Program-made: the position numbers and the translations under genes
From: Perspicuibacillus lycopersici
Lineage (GTDB): Bacteria; Bacillota; Bacilli; Bacillales; Caldibacillaceae
DNA length: 64,000 nt
Direction: 5' to 3'
Assembly: GCF_025660475.1 (NCBI RefSeq)
Contig: NZ_JAOUSF010000007.1
Coordinates: 1 to 64,000 of the forward strand
Shown: piece after piece, positions 53,401-63,999 of the stretch
Layout of the letters: each line of letters opens with the position of its first letter
Numbering within the stretch: position 1 is the first letter of the stretch
Notes under the pieces: generated by a model
The model's input: only the letters and a program-made list of their open reading frames with translations
What the model was told of the DNA's origin: nothing
The model's database searches: none

Positions 53401-53420
53401 TCATTTATATAGAGAAGCTA

Positions 53421-53783
53421 TTATTTAACTTCAACGCCAGCTCCAACTTCTTCAAGTTTAGCTTTAATTTCTTCTGCTTCTTCTTTAGAAACTGCTTCTT
53501 TAACTGGTTTTGGAGTGTTATCTACAAGTTCTTTAGCTTCTTTAAGTCCAAGACCTGTAATTTCGCGAACAACTTTGATTACTTTGATCTTTTGAGCACC
53601 AGCATCAGCTAATACTACATCAAATTCAGTTTGTTCTTCAGCAGCAGCTGCACCAGCGCCACCAACTACAGCTACAGGAGCAGCAGCAGTTACACCAAAT
53701 TCTTCTTCAATTGCTTTTACTAAGTCATTAAGTTCTAAAACTGTCATATTTTTTACAGCTTCAATGATTTGTTCTTTAGTCAT
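53421..53783 (-). CDS. rplL: 50S ribosomal protein L7/L12
   Basis: 120 aa bL12: helical dimerisation N-terminus, Ala/Gly-rich hinge ([18 protein letters not shown]), and C-terminal factor-binding domain [20 protein letters not shown]. Confidence 0.98.
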   Translation of the reverse strand: MTKEQIIEAVKNMTVLELNDLVKAIEEEFGVTAAAPVAVVGGAGAAAAEEQTEFDVVLADAGAQKIKVIKVVREITGLGLKEAKELVDNTPKPVKEAVSKEEAEEIKAKLEEVGAGVEVK

Positions 53784-53826
53784 TTTTAGTTCCTCCTATT
53801 TTATATGTTCTAATTGTATAAATTAA

Positions 53827-54327
53827 TTACGCGCCTTGTTCTTCTTTTTGATCTGCAACTGCTTTAGTAGCAAGAGCAAAGTTACGGATTGGAGCTTGTA
53901 GAACACTAAGCAACATAGAAAGTAAACCTTCTCTGGATGGAAGTTCAGCAAGTGCTTTAACTTCTTCAACAGTTGAAATGTTTCCTTCGATTACAGCAGC
54001 TTTGATTTCAAGAGCTTCATGTTTCTTAGCAAAATCATTAATGATTTTTGCTGGAGCAACAACGTCTTCCGCACTGAATGCAATAGCGTTTGGTCCAGTA
54101 AGAACTTCATTCAAACCAGCTAATTCAGCAGTTTCAGCCGCTCTACGTGTTAATGTGTTTTTGTAAACTTTGAACTCGATACCAGCTTCGCGAAGTTGTT
54201 TACGAAGTTCAGTTACTTCAGCAACATTTAATCCACGGTAGTCAACTACAACTGTAGAAACACTGTTTTTAAGTTTTTGGGCGATTTCATCAACCACCAA
54301 TTTCTTTTGTTCAATTGCGTTGCTCAT
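53827..54327 (-). CDS. rplJ: 50S ribosomal protein L10
   Basis: 166 aa uL10 from ATG 54327 ([27 protein letters not shown]). The frame stays open 24 codons upstream through the leader attenuator, but homology fixes this start. It binds L12 dimers and its own leader RNA. Confidence 0.97.
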   Translation of the reverse strand: MSNAIEQKKLVVDEIAQKLKNSVSTVVVDYRGLNVAEVTELRKQLREAGIEFKVYKNTLTRRAAETAELAGLNEVLTGPNAIAFSAEDVVAPAKIINDFAKKHEALEIKAAVIEGNISTVEEVKALAELPSREGLLSMLLSVLQAPIRNFALATKAVADQKEEQGA

Positions 54328-54370
54328 ACATACACCTCCTAGAGAAATTTCTCCATCTATACCGATCCAC

Positions 54371-54515
54371 AATAAAACCTCCAGGTCTTTTGTAGACATG
54401 GAGGTTGATACATAGCAAAGTTATCAGCTATCAATTAAAATTAATTGAAGCTTCTATGTTTCATTACCTAGGTAGGAAATTAAGCTTTTCGCACCTACTG
54501 TCTACGGTATAAATG
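54371..54515 (-). ncRNA. L10 leader (rplJL autoregulatory RNA)
   Basis: The minus-strand region between rplA and rplJ contains a helix-forming stretch with TTTCCTACCTAGGTAATG, then the terminator stem AACCTCCATGTCT / AGACCTGGAGGTT followed by TTATT (54375-54407). It matches the L10 leader family, in which L10 or L10-L12 binding favours termination. Boundaries are approximate. Confidence 0.75.
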
Positions 54516-54575
54516 TTATTTTTAAAATCAACAAAATTTATATTAACAAATTTGTAGTACTTTGTCAACTATCTA

Positions 54576-55268
54576 TTAAGAAATAGTAGCGCCGTCTACT
54601 TTAACCCCAGGACCCATTGTAGAACTTACAGTAATGTTTTTAATATAAGTTCCTTTAGCTGCTGCAGGTTTTACTTTTAATAAAGTATCGAAAATAGTTT
54701 GCAAGTTTTCTTGTAATTTCTCTACGTCAAATGAAACTTTACCGATAGGCACATGGATGTTACCAGCTTTATCTACACGGTATTCTACTTTACCTGCTTT
54801 GATTTCTTTCACTGCACGTTCAACATCAAATGTTACAGTTCCAGTTTTAGGGTTCGGCATTAAACCTTTTGGTCCTAATGTACGACCTAGTTTACCAACT
54901 TCACCCATCATATCAGGAGTAGCTACGATTACATCAAAGTCAAACCAACCTTGTTGGATTTTGTTGATGTAGTCAGAATCACCAACATAGTCAGCGCCAG
55001 CTGCTTCTGCTTCTTTTGCTTTCTCACCTTTTGCAAATACTAATACACGTTGAACCTTACCAGTTCCGTTTGGAAGAACTACTGCACCACGAATTTGTTG
55101 GTCAGCTTTCTTCGGATCTACTCCTAAACGAAATGCAGCTTCAACTGAAGCATCGAATTTTACAAAATTTGTTTTCTTTACAAGTTCAAGAGCTTCTTTA
55201 GCATCATACGCTTTTGTACGATCAACTAATTTGGAAGCTTCAACAAATTTTTTACCTTTATTAGCCAT
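54576..55268 (-). CDS. rplA: 50S ribosomal protein L1
   Basis: 230 aa uL1: [19 protein letters not shown] and [21 protein letters not shown] signatures. Follows rplK by 140 bp; the spacer contains ACCTC...GGGAGGT repeats possibly bound by L1. Confidence 0.98.
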   Translation of the reverse strand: MANKGKKFVEASKLVDRTKAYDAKEALELVKKTNFVKFDASVEAAFRLGVDPKKADQQIRGAVVLPNGTGKVQRVLVFAKGEKAKEAEAAGADYVGDSDYINKIQQGWFDFDVIVATPDMMGEVGKLGRTLGPKGLMPNPKTGTVTFDVERAVKEIKAGKVEYRVDKAGNIHVPIGKVSFDVEKLQENLQTIFDTLLKVKPAAAKGTYIKNITVSSTMGPGVKVDGATIS

Positions 55269-55408
55269 TATTATCCTCCTCGATTGTGGTTTTAACGGAA
55301 TAACCTCCCACGAATAGAGGTTGCGATTTGAAAAGCATGGATGACATTTCTTTATCCTTTGCTAAACACATCACAACCCCAAAAAACAACTAAATAGTAT
55401 TTAATCAA

Positions 55409-55834
55409 TTAGTCTTCGATTACAATACCCATACTACGAGCAGTACCTTCAACCATTGCCATTGCTGCTTCAACGCTTGCTGCGTTTAAGTCTGGCATTT
55501 TAGTTTCAGCAATCTCGCGTACTTTATCACGTTTAACTGTTGCAACTTTTTTACGGTTTGGTTCACCAGAACCAGACTCGATTCCTGCTGCTTTTTTAAG
55601 AAGCACAGCTGCAGGTGGGGTTTTCGTAATAAACGTAAATGAACGGTCTTCGAATACCGTAATTTCTACTGGAATAATTAAACCAGCTTGATCAGCTGTA
55701 CGAGCGTTAAATTCTTTACAGAATCCCATGATGTTTACGCCAGCTTGACCTAATGCAGGACCTACTGGTGGCGCAGGATTAGCTTTACCTGCAGGAATTT
55801 GTAATTTCACCAATTTAATGACTTTTTTAGCCAC
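55409..55834 (-). CDS. rplK: 50S ribosomal protein L11
   Basis: 141 aa uL11 from GTG 55834 ([20 protein letters not shown]), with AAGGAGG 8 nt upstream; the longer frame upstream has no homology. Thiostrepton-site N-terminal domain [20 protein letters not shown] intact. Confidence 0.97.
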   Translation of the reverse strand: MAKKVIKLVKLQIPAGKANPAPPVGPALGQAGVNIMGFCKEFNARTADQAGLIIPVEITVFEDRSFTFITKTPPAAVLLKKAAGIESGSGEPNRKKVATVKRDKVREIAETKMPDLNAASVEAAMAMVEGTARSMGIVIED

Positions 55835-55900
55835 GAGACACACCTCCTTAAGTCCGTGATGTGGTAATTGGGGTATTCCCCTCCCACTCATTTCATATAT

Positions 55901-55928
55901 ATAATAAATATATTTTAACTAATGTCAA
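55901..55928 (-). promoter_or_regulatory. rplKAJL promoter
   Basis: TTGACA (55923-55928), 16-bp spacer, TATTAT (55901-55906) on the minus strand, about 70 bp before rplK. Confidence 0.72.
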
Positions 55929-56000
55929 TCTCTAAACTCTAGAGACATACTGACTTAAAAATATTATCAGATTTCTATTCATATTTCAAGTTTTTTTAGA

Positions 56001-56534
56001 TTATAATTTATTGATCTGCGAAAAATCAAGTTCTACAGGTGTTTCTCTACCAAACATGTTAACCAATACTTTCACTTTTGCTTTATCTTTATCCAATTCT
56101 TCTACAGTTCCTGTAAAGTTTTGGAAAGGTCCTTCGGTTACTTGTACAGTTTCGCCTAGTTCAATATCGATATCGATTCGTCGCTCATCAATACCCATGC
56201 GTTTCAACAAGCTAGTTACCTCTTCTGGTAATAATGGAGTTGGTTTTGATCCTGATCCACTTGAACCTACAAATCCAGTTACACCTGGTGTATTTCTTAC
56301 TACATACCAAGAATCATCCGTCATGATTAATTCGACAAGGACATATCCGGGAAATACCTTTTTCTTCACTACTTTTGTTTTACCGTTTTTAATATCGGTT
56401 TCTTCTTCTTCAGGAACGACAACGCGGAATATTTTATCTTGCATCCCCATTGTTTCTACCCGTTTTTCTAAATTTGTTTTTACTTTATTTTCATACCCTG
56501 AATACGTATGAACTACATACCAATTTTTTTCCAT
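56001..56534 (-). CDS. nusG: transcription termination/antitermination factor NusG
   Basis: 177 aa from ATG 56534 (MEKNWYVVHTYSGYENKVK), same length as in B. subtilis. N-terminal NGN domain, then KOW domain (GPFQNFTGTVEELDKDKAKVKV). The frame extends 13 codons upstream, but homology and GGGAGGG fix the start. Confidence 0.97.
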   Translation of the reverse strand: MEKNWYVVHTYSGYENKVKTNLEKRVETMGMQDKIFRVVVPEEEETDIKNGKTKVVKKKVFPGYVLVELIMTDDSWYVVRNTPGVTGFVGSSGSGSKPTPLLPEEVTSLLKRMGIDERRIDIDIELGETVQVTEGPFQNFTGTVEELDKDKAKVKVLVNMFGRETPVELDFSQINKL

Positions 56535-56711
56535 TAAAAGAGGACTTTTGTCCTTCCCTCCCTGATTTATCAATTTAACTTTTGGCTATTATAGATTATC
56601 GCTATACTCATTATTCCGCAGAATGAAGAAACTTCTTTGCTTTTACGTACATAACAATAACCTTTAAAACTAGCCTAACTTTATCAGACTATCTAATAAA
56701 ATTTTTGAGTA

Positions 56712-56737
56712 ATTAAAAAACCCGTTGACCGGGTTTT
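56712..56737 (-). terminator. intrinsic terminator between secE and nusG
   Basis: AAAACCCG / CGGGTTTT with a 5-nt loop and T-rich tail (TTTTTTAATT) on the minus strand. It would uncouple nusG from secE; a 150-nt gap to nusG follows. Confidence 0.75.
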
Positions 56738-56788
56738 AATTAATCATTTATTACCATTATAGCAAAGGATAAATATGTTATTCACTAT

Positions 56789-56968
56789 TTAAGGAATTAA
56801 TTCTATAATTTGTGAAATTCCTAAATCGATCAACGTGAAAAATAGTGCAAAAATGACAACAGTTGTGATGACAGTAATGGTATATTTCGTTAACTCATTA
56901 CGATGCGGCCATCGAACTTTTTTCATTTCTTCAGCTACGCCGTGAAAGAAACCACTAATCTTCTGCAT
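56789..56968 (-). CDS. secE: preprotein translocase subunit SecE
   Basis: 59 aa, MQKISGFFHGVAEEMKKVRW then PHRNELTKYT, followed by one membrane segment (about 30-50). The conserved (K/R)VxWPxRxEL amphipathic motif precedes the transmembrane helix. SD GGAGG. Found by hand between rpmG and nusG. Confidence 0.95.
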   Translation of the reverse strand: MQKISGFFHGVAEEMKKVRWPHRNELTKYTITVITTVVIFALFFTLIDLGISQIIELIP

Positions 56969-57016
56969 AACAGACCTCCAAGACCGGAAATATATTCACT
57001 ATTAAATCTAACAAAC

Positions 57017-57160
57017 TCATGTTTGTCGATGTATTGTGTGTAAACGGCAATTTGGACAATATTTTTTTAACTCAAATCGAACACTATTATCTTTTGATTC
57101 AACCGTTTTGTAATTTCTTGAACCACATTTTTCACAAGCCAAAATAATTTTTTTTGACAC
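57017..57160 (-). CDS. rpmG: 50S ribosomal protein L33
   Basis: 47 aa bL33 from GTG 57160 with AAGGTG 6 nt upstream: SKKIILACEKCGSRNYKT, then LKKYCPNCRLHTIHRQT. Two CxxC pairs make it the zinc-binding (C+) type. Located upstream of secE as in other Bacillaceae. The spacer 57161-57334 toward sigH is A/T rich without clear features. Confidence 0.9.
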   Translation of the reverse strand: MSKKIILACEKCGSRNYKTVESKDNSVRFELKKYCPNCRLHTIHRQT

Positions 57161-57334
57161 GATTTTCACCTTATTTCCGTTTTGTGTCAAAACTTATTAC
57201 AATAAAATAGTATCTCTATCTTTCAAACTGTAACATGCAATTTAATAGTATGTCAATAATCTTTTAGAAGATTCGTTCTATACTTACGGAATTACTCCGT
57301 TTGTTTGGAATGATATTTTATAAATCAAATATAA

Positions 57335-58000
57335 TTATAAATGCAGGTCATTACTCGTGATTTCTCTTGTTTCTAAATACTTTTCTAATTTTCTCTTCAC
57401 GCGCTGTAACGCATTATCAATCGACTTAACATGTCGGTTTAGTTCTTCTGATATCTCTTGGTAAGATTGTCCATCCAAATAAAGGGCTAATACTTTCCGC
57501 TCCAAATCACTTAACAACTCGGACATTTTCACTTCGATATGATCGAATTCCTCCTGGTTAATCAGCATTTCTTCTGGATCTAATGCTTTTGTCTCTGAAA
57601 TCATATCCATTAATGTACGGTCTGATTCTTCATCGAAAACAGGCCTGTCCAATGAAACATATGAGTTAAGTGGAATATGCTTCTGACGCGTAGCGGTTTT
57701 AATAGCGGTAATGATTTGCCTTGTAATACATAATTCCGCGAAAGCTTTAAAGGATGTGAGCTTATCATCTTTGTAATCTCTCACTGCCTTAAATAAGCCA
57801 ATCATACCTTCCTGAACAATATCTTCACGATCCGCTCCAATTAAAAAGTATGACCTTGCCTTGGCGCGAACAAATTGTCTGTACTTATGAATGATAAAAT
57901 CGAGTGCATCACTTTCCCCAATATGCACTAGCTCAATAATCTCTTCATCATTCATATCTTTATATTTTTTGCTAGAATTTAATCTATCAACGCCGTGCAA
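57335..58000 (-). CDS. sigH: RNA polymerase sporulation sigma factor SigH
   Basis: 221 aa sigma-70 family factor (Spo0H) for the transition to stationary phase, competence and early sporulation. Region 2 has ARSYFLIGADREDIVQEGMI and DKLTSFKAFAELCITRQII; region 4 has LDGQSYQEISEELNRHVKSI. TTG 58000 is proposed as start because GGGGTG precedes it by 6 nt; the GTG at 58009 lies inside that SD. Confidence 0.93.
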   Translation of the reverse strand: MHGVDRLNSSKKYKDMNDEEIIELVHIGESDALDFIIHKYRQFVRAKARSYFLIGADREDIVQEGMIGLFKAVRDYKDDKLTSFKAFAELCITRQIITAIKTATRQKHIPLNSYVSLDRPVFDEESDRTLMDMISETKALDPEEMLINQEEFDHIEVKMSELLSDLERKVLALYLDGQSYQEISEELNRHVKSIDNALQRVKRKLEKYLETREITSNDLHL

Positions 58001-58040
58001 ACAAATCACCCCAAACAGATCCTAGCATTTGTAATTTTAA

Positions 58041-58070
58041 TTATACAGTAGCCTGTTTTTCAGCGTCAAC
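58041..58070 (-). promoter_or_regulatory. sigH promoter
   Basis: TTGACG (58065-58070), 18-bp spacer, TATAAT (58041-58046), just downstream of rae1. In B. subtilis the sigH promoter is sigma-A dependent and AbrB repressed. Confidence 0.8.
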
Positions 58071-58076
58071 CAACTT

Positions 58077-58583
58077 TTATTCCCCTCTTCTGAATTTTTC
58101 AAAAAAATCGGCGACTTCCTTTGACAGAGGAATTTTGGACAAAGGTTTCTTTTCTTGTATATATTGCATATTTTTATTTATATTTTTACCAATTTCTTGA
58201 ATTTCATTGTACAATTCTCTTGCTGATTTTCGAAAAGCCCCTTGTCCAAAAATTGCCCATTGTTCTGTGTAATCAGAGGTTGCGACAAAAACTTTTGTTT
58301 TTCTATTCGTTAAATGGATAGCCATTTTTTCGATTTTTTCATCAGCTGTTTCATTTTCTTTTGTAAAAATAACTTCCAGTTTATAGTTTTTATACTTCCG
58401 TTCCAATCCTTTTACTACATAGGCATCAAACACAATAATAACGCGAATCCCCATATATGCCTGATACTCCGCCATCAGCTCGATTAAGCGGTCTCTTGCA
58501 GCTGCTAAATCTTTCTTTTTTAAATCTCTTAATTCTGGCCAAGCGCCTATCATGTTGTAGCCATCTACAAGTAAAATATCCAT
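58077..58583 (-). CDS. rae1: NYN-domain endoribonuclease Rae1 (YacP)
   Basis: 168 aa PIN-like NYN domain: ILLVDGYNMIGAWPEL at the N-terminus, VIIVFDAY, and FVATSDYTEQWAIFGQGAFRKSARE with the acidic active-site residues. B. subtilis Rae1 cleaves mRNA in the ribosomal A site. Six bp from rlmB. Confidence 0.93.
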   Translation of the reverse strand: MDILLVDGYNMIGAWPELRDLKKKDLAAARDRLIELMAEYQAYMGIRVIIVFDAYVVKGLERKYKNYKLEVIFTKENETADEKIEKMAIHLTNRKTKVFVATSDYTEQWAIFGQGAFRKSARELYNEIQEIGKNINKNMQYIQEKKPLSKIPLSKEVADFFEKFRRGE

Positions 58584-58588
58584 GCTAA

Positions 58589-59329
58589 TTACCTAATTGG
58601 ATAACGTTTTCGATAGATTTCATACATTAGTAGTGCAGCTGCAACAGATGCATTTAATGAAGTTACATGCCCCTTCATTGGTAAATTTATAAGAAAATCA
58701 CATTTCTCTAGATTCAATCTCCCAATTCCTTTACCTTCACTACCAATCACAAGGGCAATCGGAAGAGAACCATCAAGCTCGCGGAAATCTTGGTTTCCTT
58801 TAGCATCCGTTCCCGCGATCCACACACCTTTTTCCTTCAATTCATCTATTGTTCGTGCAATATTTGTCACACGTACTACCGGAATATGTTCAATAGCACC
58901 TGTAGATGCTTTCGCAACGGTAGTTGTTAATCCGACAGATCGGCGTTTCGGAATAATAATACCATGGACACCACTCGCATCAGCTGTTCGCATAATCGAT
59001 CCTAAATTATGTGGATCTTCTATTTCGTCTAATATAAGAAAAAATGGCGCTTCCCCTTTTTCCTCTGCACGCATAAATAATTCATCTAGTTCATAATATT
59101 GGTATGCTGCAACCTGTGCGATTACTCCTTGGTGGGCACCTTCTACCATTTCATCCAATTTTTTTCTTGGCACAATTTGCACAATAATCTTTTGTTCTTT
59201 TGCTTTTTGGATTAGTGGTTGCATTGCACCTTTTTGTGAACCTTCCCCGATCCATATTTTATTAATATCACGATTTGACTTTATTGCTTCTAATACGGCA
59301 TTTTTACCGGTAATATAATTATTTTCCAT
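58589..59329 (-). CDS. rlmB: 23S rRNA (guanosine-2'-O-)-methyltransferase RlmB
   Basis: 246 aa SPOUT methyltransferase: substrate-binding N-terminus (GKNAVLEAIKSNR), then LDEIEDPHNLGSIMRTADASG, VIGSEGKGIGRL and LPMKGHVTSLNASVAAALLMYE, the knot motifs. Modifies G2251-equivalent. Three bp after mrnC. Confidence 0.95.
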   Translation of the reverse strand: MENNYITGKNAVLEAIKSNRDINKIWIGEGSQKGAMQPLIQKAKEQKIIVQIVPRKKLDEMVEGAHQGVIAQVAAYQYYELDELFMRAEEKGEAPFFLILDEIEDPHNLGSIMRTADASGVHGIIIPKRRSVGLTTTVAKASTGAIEHIPVVRVTNIARTIDELKEKGVWIAGTDAKGNQDFRELDGSLPIALVIGSEGKGIGRLNLEKCDFLINLPMKGHVTSLNASVAAALLMYEIYRKRYPIR

Positions 59330-59332
59330 ACC

Positions 59333-59749
59333 TTAACCCTCCTTTCGTTCTTCTAAAATGGAAAATGACTGATAGATTATCTCCTCTAGACGGGAAAAAT
59401 TACCCAAAAGGTAATGATATCCAATTAGTGCTTCAAAAGCTGTACTGTAGCGATATGTTTGAATATCGGTATTTTTAGGGACCGTGTGGCTTTTAGCATT
59501 CCGGCCCCGCTTTACTACCGCTACCTCTTCTTCTTCTAGAACATTCTCATTCATAAGAGAATGGATAACATATGATTGTGCCTTAGCGGAAACATATTTC
59601 GTTGCTTTCCGTTGTAAAAGATTAGGCTTAATTTCACCTTTACTAATGAGATGACGCCGAACATACAACTCATAGACACCGTCGCCCATATAGGCAAGTG
59701 CTAAACTATTTAATTCTTTTGGATTTACCGTTGACTCTAGTAATTTCAT
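59333..59749 (-). CDS. mrnC: Mini-ribonuclease 3 (MrnC)
   Basis: 138 aa RNase III-like domain without a dsRNA-binding domain: [19 protein letters not shown] holds the catalytic Asp/Glu. Matures 23S rRNA in Bacillus. Only 3 bp after cysS. Confidence 0.95.
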   Translation of the reverse strand: MKLLESTVNPKELNSLALAYMGDGVYELYVRRHLISKGEIKPNLLQRKATKYVSAKAQSYVIHSLMNENVLEEEEVAVVKRGRNAKSHTVPKNTDIQTYRYSTAFEALIGYHYLLGNFSRLEEIIYQSFSILEERKEG

Positions 59750-59752
59750 CGT

Positions 59753-61153
59753 TTAGCCTCTTTTCCAACGTGTTCCTTGAGGAGTATCTTCGAGAATAAT
59801 ATTTAAATCCTTTAACTGATCACGGATAAGATCCGCGGTTTGGAAGTCACGATTTTTTCTTGCTTCAATTCTTTTTGCGATTAACTGTTCAATCTCCTCG
59901 TCAAGCAATTCCCCTTTTGTATCAAAAGTTAAACCTAGCACTTGGAAAAACTCCTCAAACAGCTGGATAAATTGATTGATTACTTCCATCGATGTATTTT
60001 TTTCCATCAAATAATAATTCGCCGTTCTGGAAAGATCAAATAGAACAGAAATAGCATTTGCTGTATTAAAATCATCATCCATCTCACGAATGAAATCCGC
60101 TTTATGTTTTTGAATTTCAGCTAACCATTTTTCGTTATCATTTGTTAAATTCGTACTGGCTTCTTTTCTGTGATTTAAGTTTTGATATGCTGTTTGTATC
60201 CGTTCCAAAGCAGATTTTGCATTGGAGAGTAATTCATCACTATAGTTAATCGGATGACGATAATGAACAGATAGCATGAAGAATCGTAAAACGGTTGGAT
60301 TATGCTCTTTAATGATTTCATGCACTAATACAAAATTACCCAATGATTTAGACATTTTCTCATTATTAATATTAATGTAACCATTGTGCATCCAATATTT
60401 CGCAAAAGTTTTTCCTGTAAAGCTTTCCGATTGCGCAATTTCATTTTCGTGATGCGGAAAGGCTAAATCTTGGCCACCAGCATGTATATCAATCGTATCT
60501 CCTAAATATTTTCTTGCCATTGCAGAGCATTCAATATGCCAGCCTGGACGACCAATCCCCCAAGGACTTTCCCAATAAATTTCATTAGGTTTCGCTGCTT
60601 TCCATAATGCAAAATCCAATGGATCCTGTTTCTTTTCGCCAATTTCTATTCTAGCACCAACACGGAGTTCTTCTACCGATTGATGTGATAATTTACCATA
60701 ATCATCAAACTTCCTCGTTCTGAAGTAAACATCCCCATTGGATTCATAGGCATAATCCTTGTCTACTAATCCCTTTATAAAATCAATAATGATATCCATA
60801 TTTTCTGTTACTCGCGGATGGACTGTTGCGTGCTTGCAACCTAAGGCATGAGTATCTTCGAAGTACGCTTGGATAAATCGATCAGCAATCGTTGGTACAT
60901 CTTCCCCTAATTGACTGGCAGCCCGAATTAATTTATCATCGACATCGGTAAAATTAGAAACATAATTTACATCATATCCACGATATTCTAAATAACGACG
61001 AACTGTATCAAAGACAATAGCAGGTCTAGCATTACCGATATGAATATAGTTATATACTGTTGGCCCGCAGACATACATTTTTACTTTCCCTTTTTCTAGT
61101 GTTTCAAAAACTTCTTTTTCCTGCGTTAATGTATTATAAATTTTTATTGTCAT
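59753..61153 (-). CDS. cysS: cysteinyl-tRNA synthetase
   Basis: 466 aa class I synthetase: [16 protein letters not shown] (HIGN at 38-41), zinc ligands Cys29, Cys and His in HIECSAM and HHENE, and KMSKS loop ([11 protein letters not shown]). Overlaps cysE by 20 bp; both are under the T-box upstream. Confidence 0.98.
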   Translation of the reverse strand: MTIKIYNTLTQEKEVFETLEKGKVKMYVCGPTVYNYIHIGNARPAIVFDTVRRYLEYRGYDVNYVSNFTDVDDKLIRAASQLGEDVPTIADRFIQAYFEDTHALGCKHATVHPRVTENMDIIIDFIKGLVDKDYAYESNGDVYFRTRKFDDYGKLSHQSVEELRVGARIEIGEKKQDPLDFALWKAAKPNEIYWESPWGIGRPGWHIECSAMARKYLGDTIDIHAGGQDLAFPHHENEIAQSESFTGKTFAKYWMHNGYININNEKMSKSLGNFVLVHEIIKEHNPTVLRFFMLSVHYRHPINYSDELLSNAKSALERIQTAYQNLNHRKEASTNLTNDNEKWLAEIQKHKADFIREMDDDFNTANAISVLFDLSRTANYYLMEKNTSMEVINQFIQLFEEFFQVLGLTFDTKGELLDEEIEQLIAKRIEARKNRDFQTADLIRDQLKDLNIILEDTPQGTRWKRG

Positions 61154-61802
61154 GACCTTTACTCCTTTCTTGGCGTAACAGCTCTACTTCTGTCTTTAAT
61201 TCATCTATTTGTTTTTGCATGGAGATACATATATCGGCAATCGGGTCTGGCAGATCTCGATGATTCAAATCCTTTTTTACTCTAATCCCATCTTGAACAA
61301 CAACCCTTCCTGGTATACCTACAACGGTTGCGTTCGCTGGTACATCTTTTAAGACAACAGACCCCGCTCCAATCTTTGAATTCTCACCAATAGTGATTGA
61401 ACCAAGCACTTTTGCACCAGTTGCTACTAATACATTGTCCTTAAGCGTTGGATGCCTTTTCCCTTTCTCTTTTCCAGTTCCACCTAGCGTAACTCCTTGA
61501 AAAATCGTAACATTATTTCCTATTTCACATGTTTCGCCGATTACAACACCCATGCCATGGTCGATAAAAAATCTCCTTCCAATCGTTGCCCCTGGATGTA
61601 TTTCAATTCCAGTAAAAAATCGGCTAATTTGAGAAATGGCACGTGCGATAAAATATAATTTCTTTTTGAAAAACCAATGGGCCATTCGATGAGCCCAGAT
61701 AGCGTGTAATCCTGAATAGGTTAATACTACTTCAATGTAGGATCTGGCTGCTGGGTCTTGCTCAAATACAACTTCAATATCTTCTTTTATGCGTTTGAAC
61801 AT
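61134..61802 (-). CDS. cysE: serine O-acetyltransferase
   Basis: 222 aa left-handed beta-helix enzyme: hexapeptide repeats from [30 protein letters not shown] onward, split here as [10 protein letters not shown] and [15 protein letters not shown], with catalytic His/Asp region RFFIDHGMG. It makes O-acetylserine for cysteine synthesis. First structural gene behind the cysteine T-box. Region 61803-62030 holds only the 3' part of the leader, no gene. Confidence 0.97.
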   Translation of the reverse strand: MFKRIKEDIEVVFEQDPAARSYIEVVLTYSGLHAIWAHRMAHWFFKKKLYFIARAISQISRFFTGIEIHPGATIGRRFFIDHGMGVVIGETCEIGNNVTIFQGVTLGGTGKEKGKRHPTLKDNVLVATGAKVLGSITIGENSKIGAGSVVLKDVPANATVVGIPGRVVVQDGIRVKKDLNHRDLPDPIADICISMQKQIDELKTEVELLRQERSKGHDNKNL

Positions 61803-62032
61803 TATACCTCCCCCTTGCTTCGGAATAACCTTAAACCCAATATTTTTCCTAAACGATTTGTCTTAAAAGCTTTCTGTAAAAAGTTGGGAGCTTGATAATT
61901 TTTATTAAATGCGCGAAGTAGAATGAATACAAGTAGACTCACGCTATTTTCCTTAGGAAAATGGATTAATTCATACAGTGGGCTACTATATTATTTACTT
62001 TTGAACACATTGCATTTGTTATTTTTCCCCAT

Positions 62033-62306
62033 AAAAAAAACGCCCCTGTCAATAAGACAGAGACGCTTTCACGCGGTTCCACTCTGTTTAGACTATATGT
62101 TAGATAAATAAGTCTCCACTCTGCCTAATAACGGTAGGGAACCGCCTTTATTTACTAATACACTGTTGTTCAATAAAGGACTCCGAGGTGCATTTCAATA
62201 ATTCCGCTCTAGGTCACTTCCAGCCAAGGTGACCCTCTCTGATAGAACATCATTATTTACTTCTCCTCTTCAACGCATTAACTATATTCACATCTATCTT
62301 GTAAAA
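62033..62306 (-). ncRNA. cysteine T-box riboswitch upstream of cysE-cysS
   Basis: The minus-strand leader contains the T-box core AGAGTGGAACCGCG (62072-62085), a Stem I region with specifier codon TGC (62190-62192, in GAAATGCACC), and the terminator GCGTCTCTGTC / GACAGGGGCG followed by TTTTTTTT (62033-62067). Uncharged tRNA-Cys would promote read-through into cysE-cysS. Confidence 0.92.
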
Positions 62307-62313
62307 CTAATAT

Positions 62314-62342
62314 ATTATATTTTCAGCTAAATGTTAACTCAA
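62314..62342 (-). promoter_or_regulatory. cysE-cysS promoter
   Basis: TTGAGT (62337-62342), 17-bp spacer, TATAAT (62314-62319). The -35 lies in the last codons of gltX, so the T-box transcript starts right behind gltX. Confidence 0.68.
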
Positions 62343-63788
62343 AAGTGCTTGAATTCGTTTAATTACTTTATCCTTCCCTAATACTTCAATTGTATTCGGA
62401 AGTTCCGGTCCATGTGTTTCAGCAGTAACCGCTACACGGATTGGCATAAATAATTTCTTCCCTTTTTGTCCGGTTTGTTTTTGCACTCGTTTAATTGCAC
62501 CTTTAATTTCCGCCGCTTCAAATACTTCTAGTGCTTCTAATTCCTGAACAAATGCTTGAAGTACTTGCGGTACTGTTTCATCCGCTAAAACCTCCGCTGC
62601 TTCCCCTTCGTAAGCAATATCATCTTTGAAGAAGATTTCTGACAGCTCAACAATTTCTGCCCCATAGCTCATCTGTTCTTGATATAAAGCAATTAATTTT
62701 CTTGCCATTTCCAATTCAACTTCGGTTGGATGCTCTGACACACGGCCAGCTTTTATTAAATGCGGCAATGCTAATTCTACTACTTTATCTAAATCCAATT
62801 TTTTCATGTATTGATTATTTGTCCAAGTTAATTTTTGCTTATCAAATAATGCTGGAGATTTGGAAAGTCTTGCTGGATCAAAAATTTCAATGAACTCTTT
62901 CCGAGAGAAAATTTCTTCTTCCCCAGAAGGAGACCATCCTAAAAGTGCAATGAAGTTAAATAACGCTTCTGGAAGATAGCCTAACTCTTCATATTGCTCT
63001 ATGAACTGAATAATGGACTCATCCCGTTTACTTAATTTCTTTCTACTTTCATTAACAATTAATGTCATATGACCGAAGATTGGTGCTTTCCATCCAAATG
63101 CTTCGTAAATCATTAATTGTTTTGGTGTATTTGAGATATGGTCATCTCCACGAAGTACGTGAGTGATTTCCATTAAATAATCATCAATTGTTACCGCAAA
63201 ATTATAGGTTGGGATTCCATCCTTTTTAACGATAACAAAATCACCGATACCATCCGATTCAAAGGAAACCTCATCCTTAACCATATCCTTAAATGCATAA
63301 ACCTTCCCAGCTGGTACATGGAATCGAATACTTGGTTGTCTTCCTTCCGCTTCTAACCGTTCTTGATCTTCCTTAGTCAAATGACGGCATTTTCCAGAAT
63401 AGCGAGGCATTTGACCGCGAGCAATTTGCTCTTCCCGTTCTTTTTCTAATTCTTCTTCCGTACAATAGCATTTATAAGCAAGTCCACGATCTAAAAGATC
63501 ATCATAGTATTTTTTGTAAATATCATTTCGTTCTGATTGACGATAAGGTCCGTATTTACCACCTACATCGACACCTTCATCCCAATCCATTCCTAGCCAT
63601 TTTAAATATTTCAATTGGCTTTCTTCTCCGCCAGCAATGTTTCGCTTTTGGTCTGTATCCTCAATGCGAATAATAAATTTTCCCTTTTGATTCCGTGCAA
63701 ATAAATAATTAAATAACGCTGTTCTAGCATTTCCAATATGTAAATGTCCTGTTGGACTCGGCGCATAACGTACGCGAATTTCGCTCAT
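62334..63788 (-). CDS. gltX: glutamyl-tRNA synthetase
   Basis: 484 aa class I synthetase: [14 protein letters not shown] (HIGN at 17-20) and [10 protein letters not shown] (KMSKS-like). Cysteines around [11 protein letters not shown] and CRHL suggest a zinc site. In Bacillus this enzyme also charges tRNA-Gln for the amidotransferase route. Between ispF and cysE as in B. subtilis. Confidence 0.98.
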   Translation of the reverse strand: MSEIRVRYAPSPTGHLHIGNARTALFNYLFARNQKGKFIIRIEDTDQKRNIAGGEESQLKYLKWLGMDWDEGVDVGGKYGPYRQSERNDIYKKYYDDLLDRGLAYKCYCTEEELEKEREEQIARGQMPRYSGKCRHLTKEDQERLEAEGRQPSIRFHVPAGKVYAFKDMVKDEVSFESDGIGDFVIVKKDGIPTYNFAVTIDDYLMEITHVLRGDDHISNTPKQLMIYEAFGWKAPIFGHMTLIVNESRKKLSKRDESIIQFIEQYEELGYLPEALFNFIALLGWSPSGEEEIFSRKEFIEIFDPARLSKSPALFDKQKLTWTNNQYMKKLDLDKVVELALPHLIKAGRVSEHPTEVELEMARKLIALYQEQMSYGAEIVELSEIFFKDDIAYEGEAAEVLADETVPQVLQAFVQELEALEVFEAAEIKGAIKRVQKQTGQKGKKLFMPIRVAVTAETHGPELPNTIEVLGKDKVIKRIQALLS

Positions 63789-63921
63789 TGTTTTTTACCC
63801 TCCAATTTTCTTTTCAAGCTATATATATCTTTTTTTAATAGTTAAAAATAAATACCTTTTTCATTGTACATCAAATAAAATCATTGTAAATTATTATTCC
63901 TGGAAAGTTTGAAGAAAAAAA

Positions 63922-63999
63922 CTATATTACTTTTTCTAAAAGTACTGCCGCAAGAGAGGCAATTCCTTCTTCCCTTCCGGTAAACCCTAATTTTTCTGT
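63922..63999 (-). CDS. ispF: 2-C-methyl-D-erythritol 2,4-cyclodiphosphate synthase, C-terminus only
   Basis: Only the last 25 residues are in the window: TEKLGFTGREEGIASLAAVL then LEKVI and a stop. The TEKLGFTGR motif is characteristic of the IspF C-terminus, and ispF precedes gltX in Bacillus. The gene continues past the right edge. The 63789-63921 spacer shows no clear terminator. Confidence 0.9.
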   Translation of the reverse strand, partial: TEKLGFTGREEGIASLAAVLLEKVI

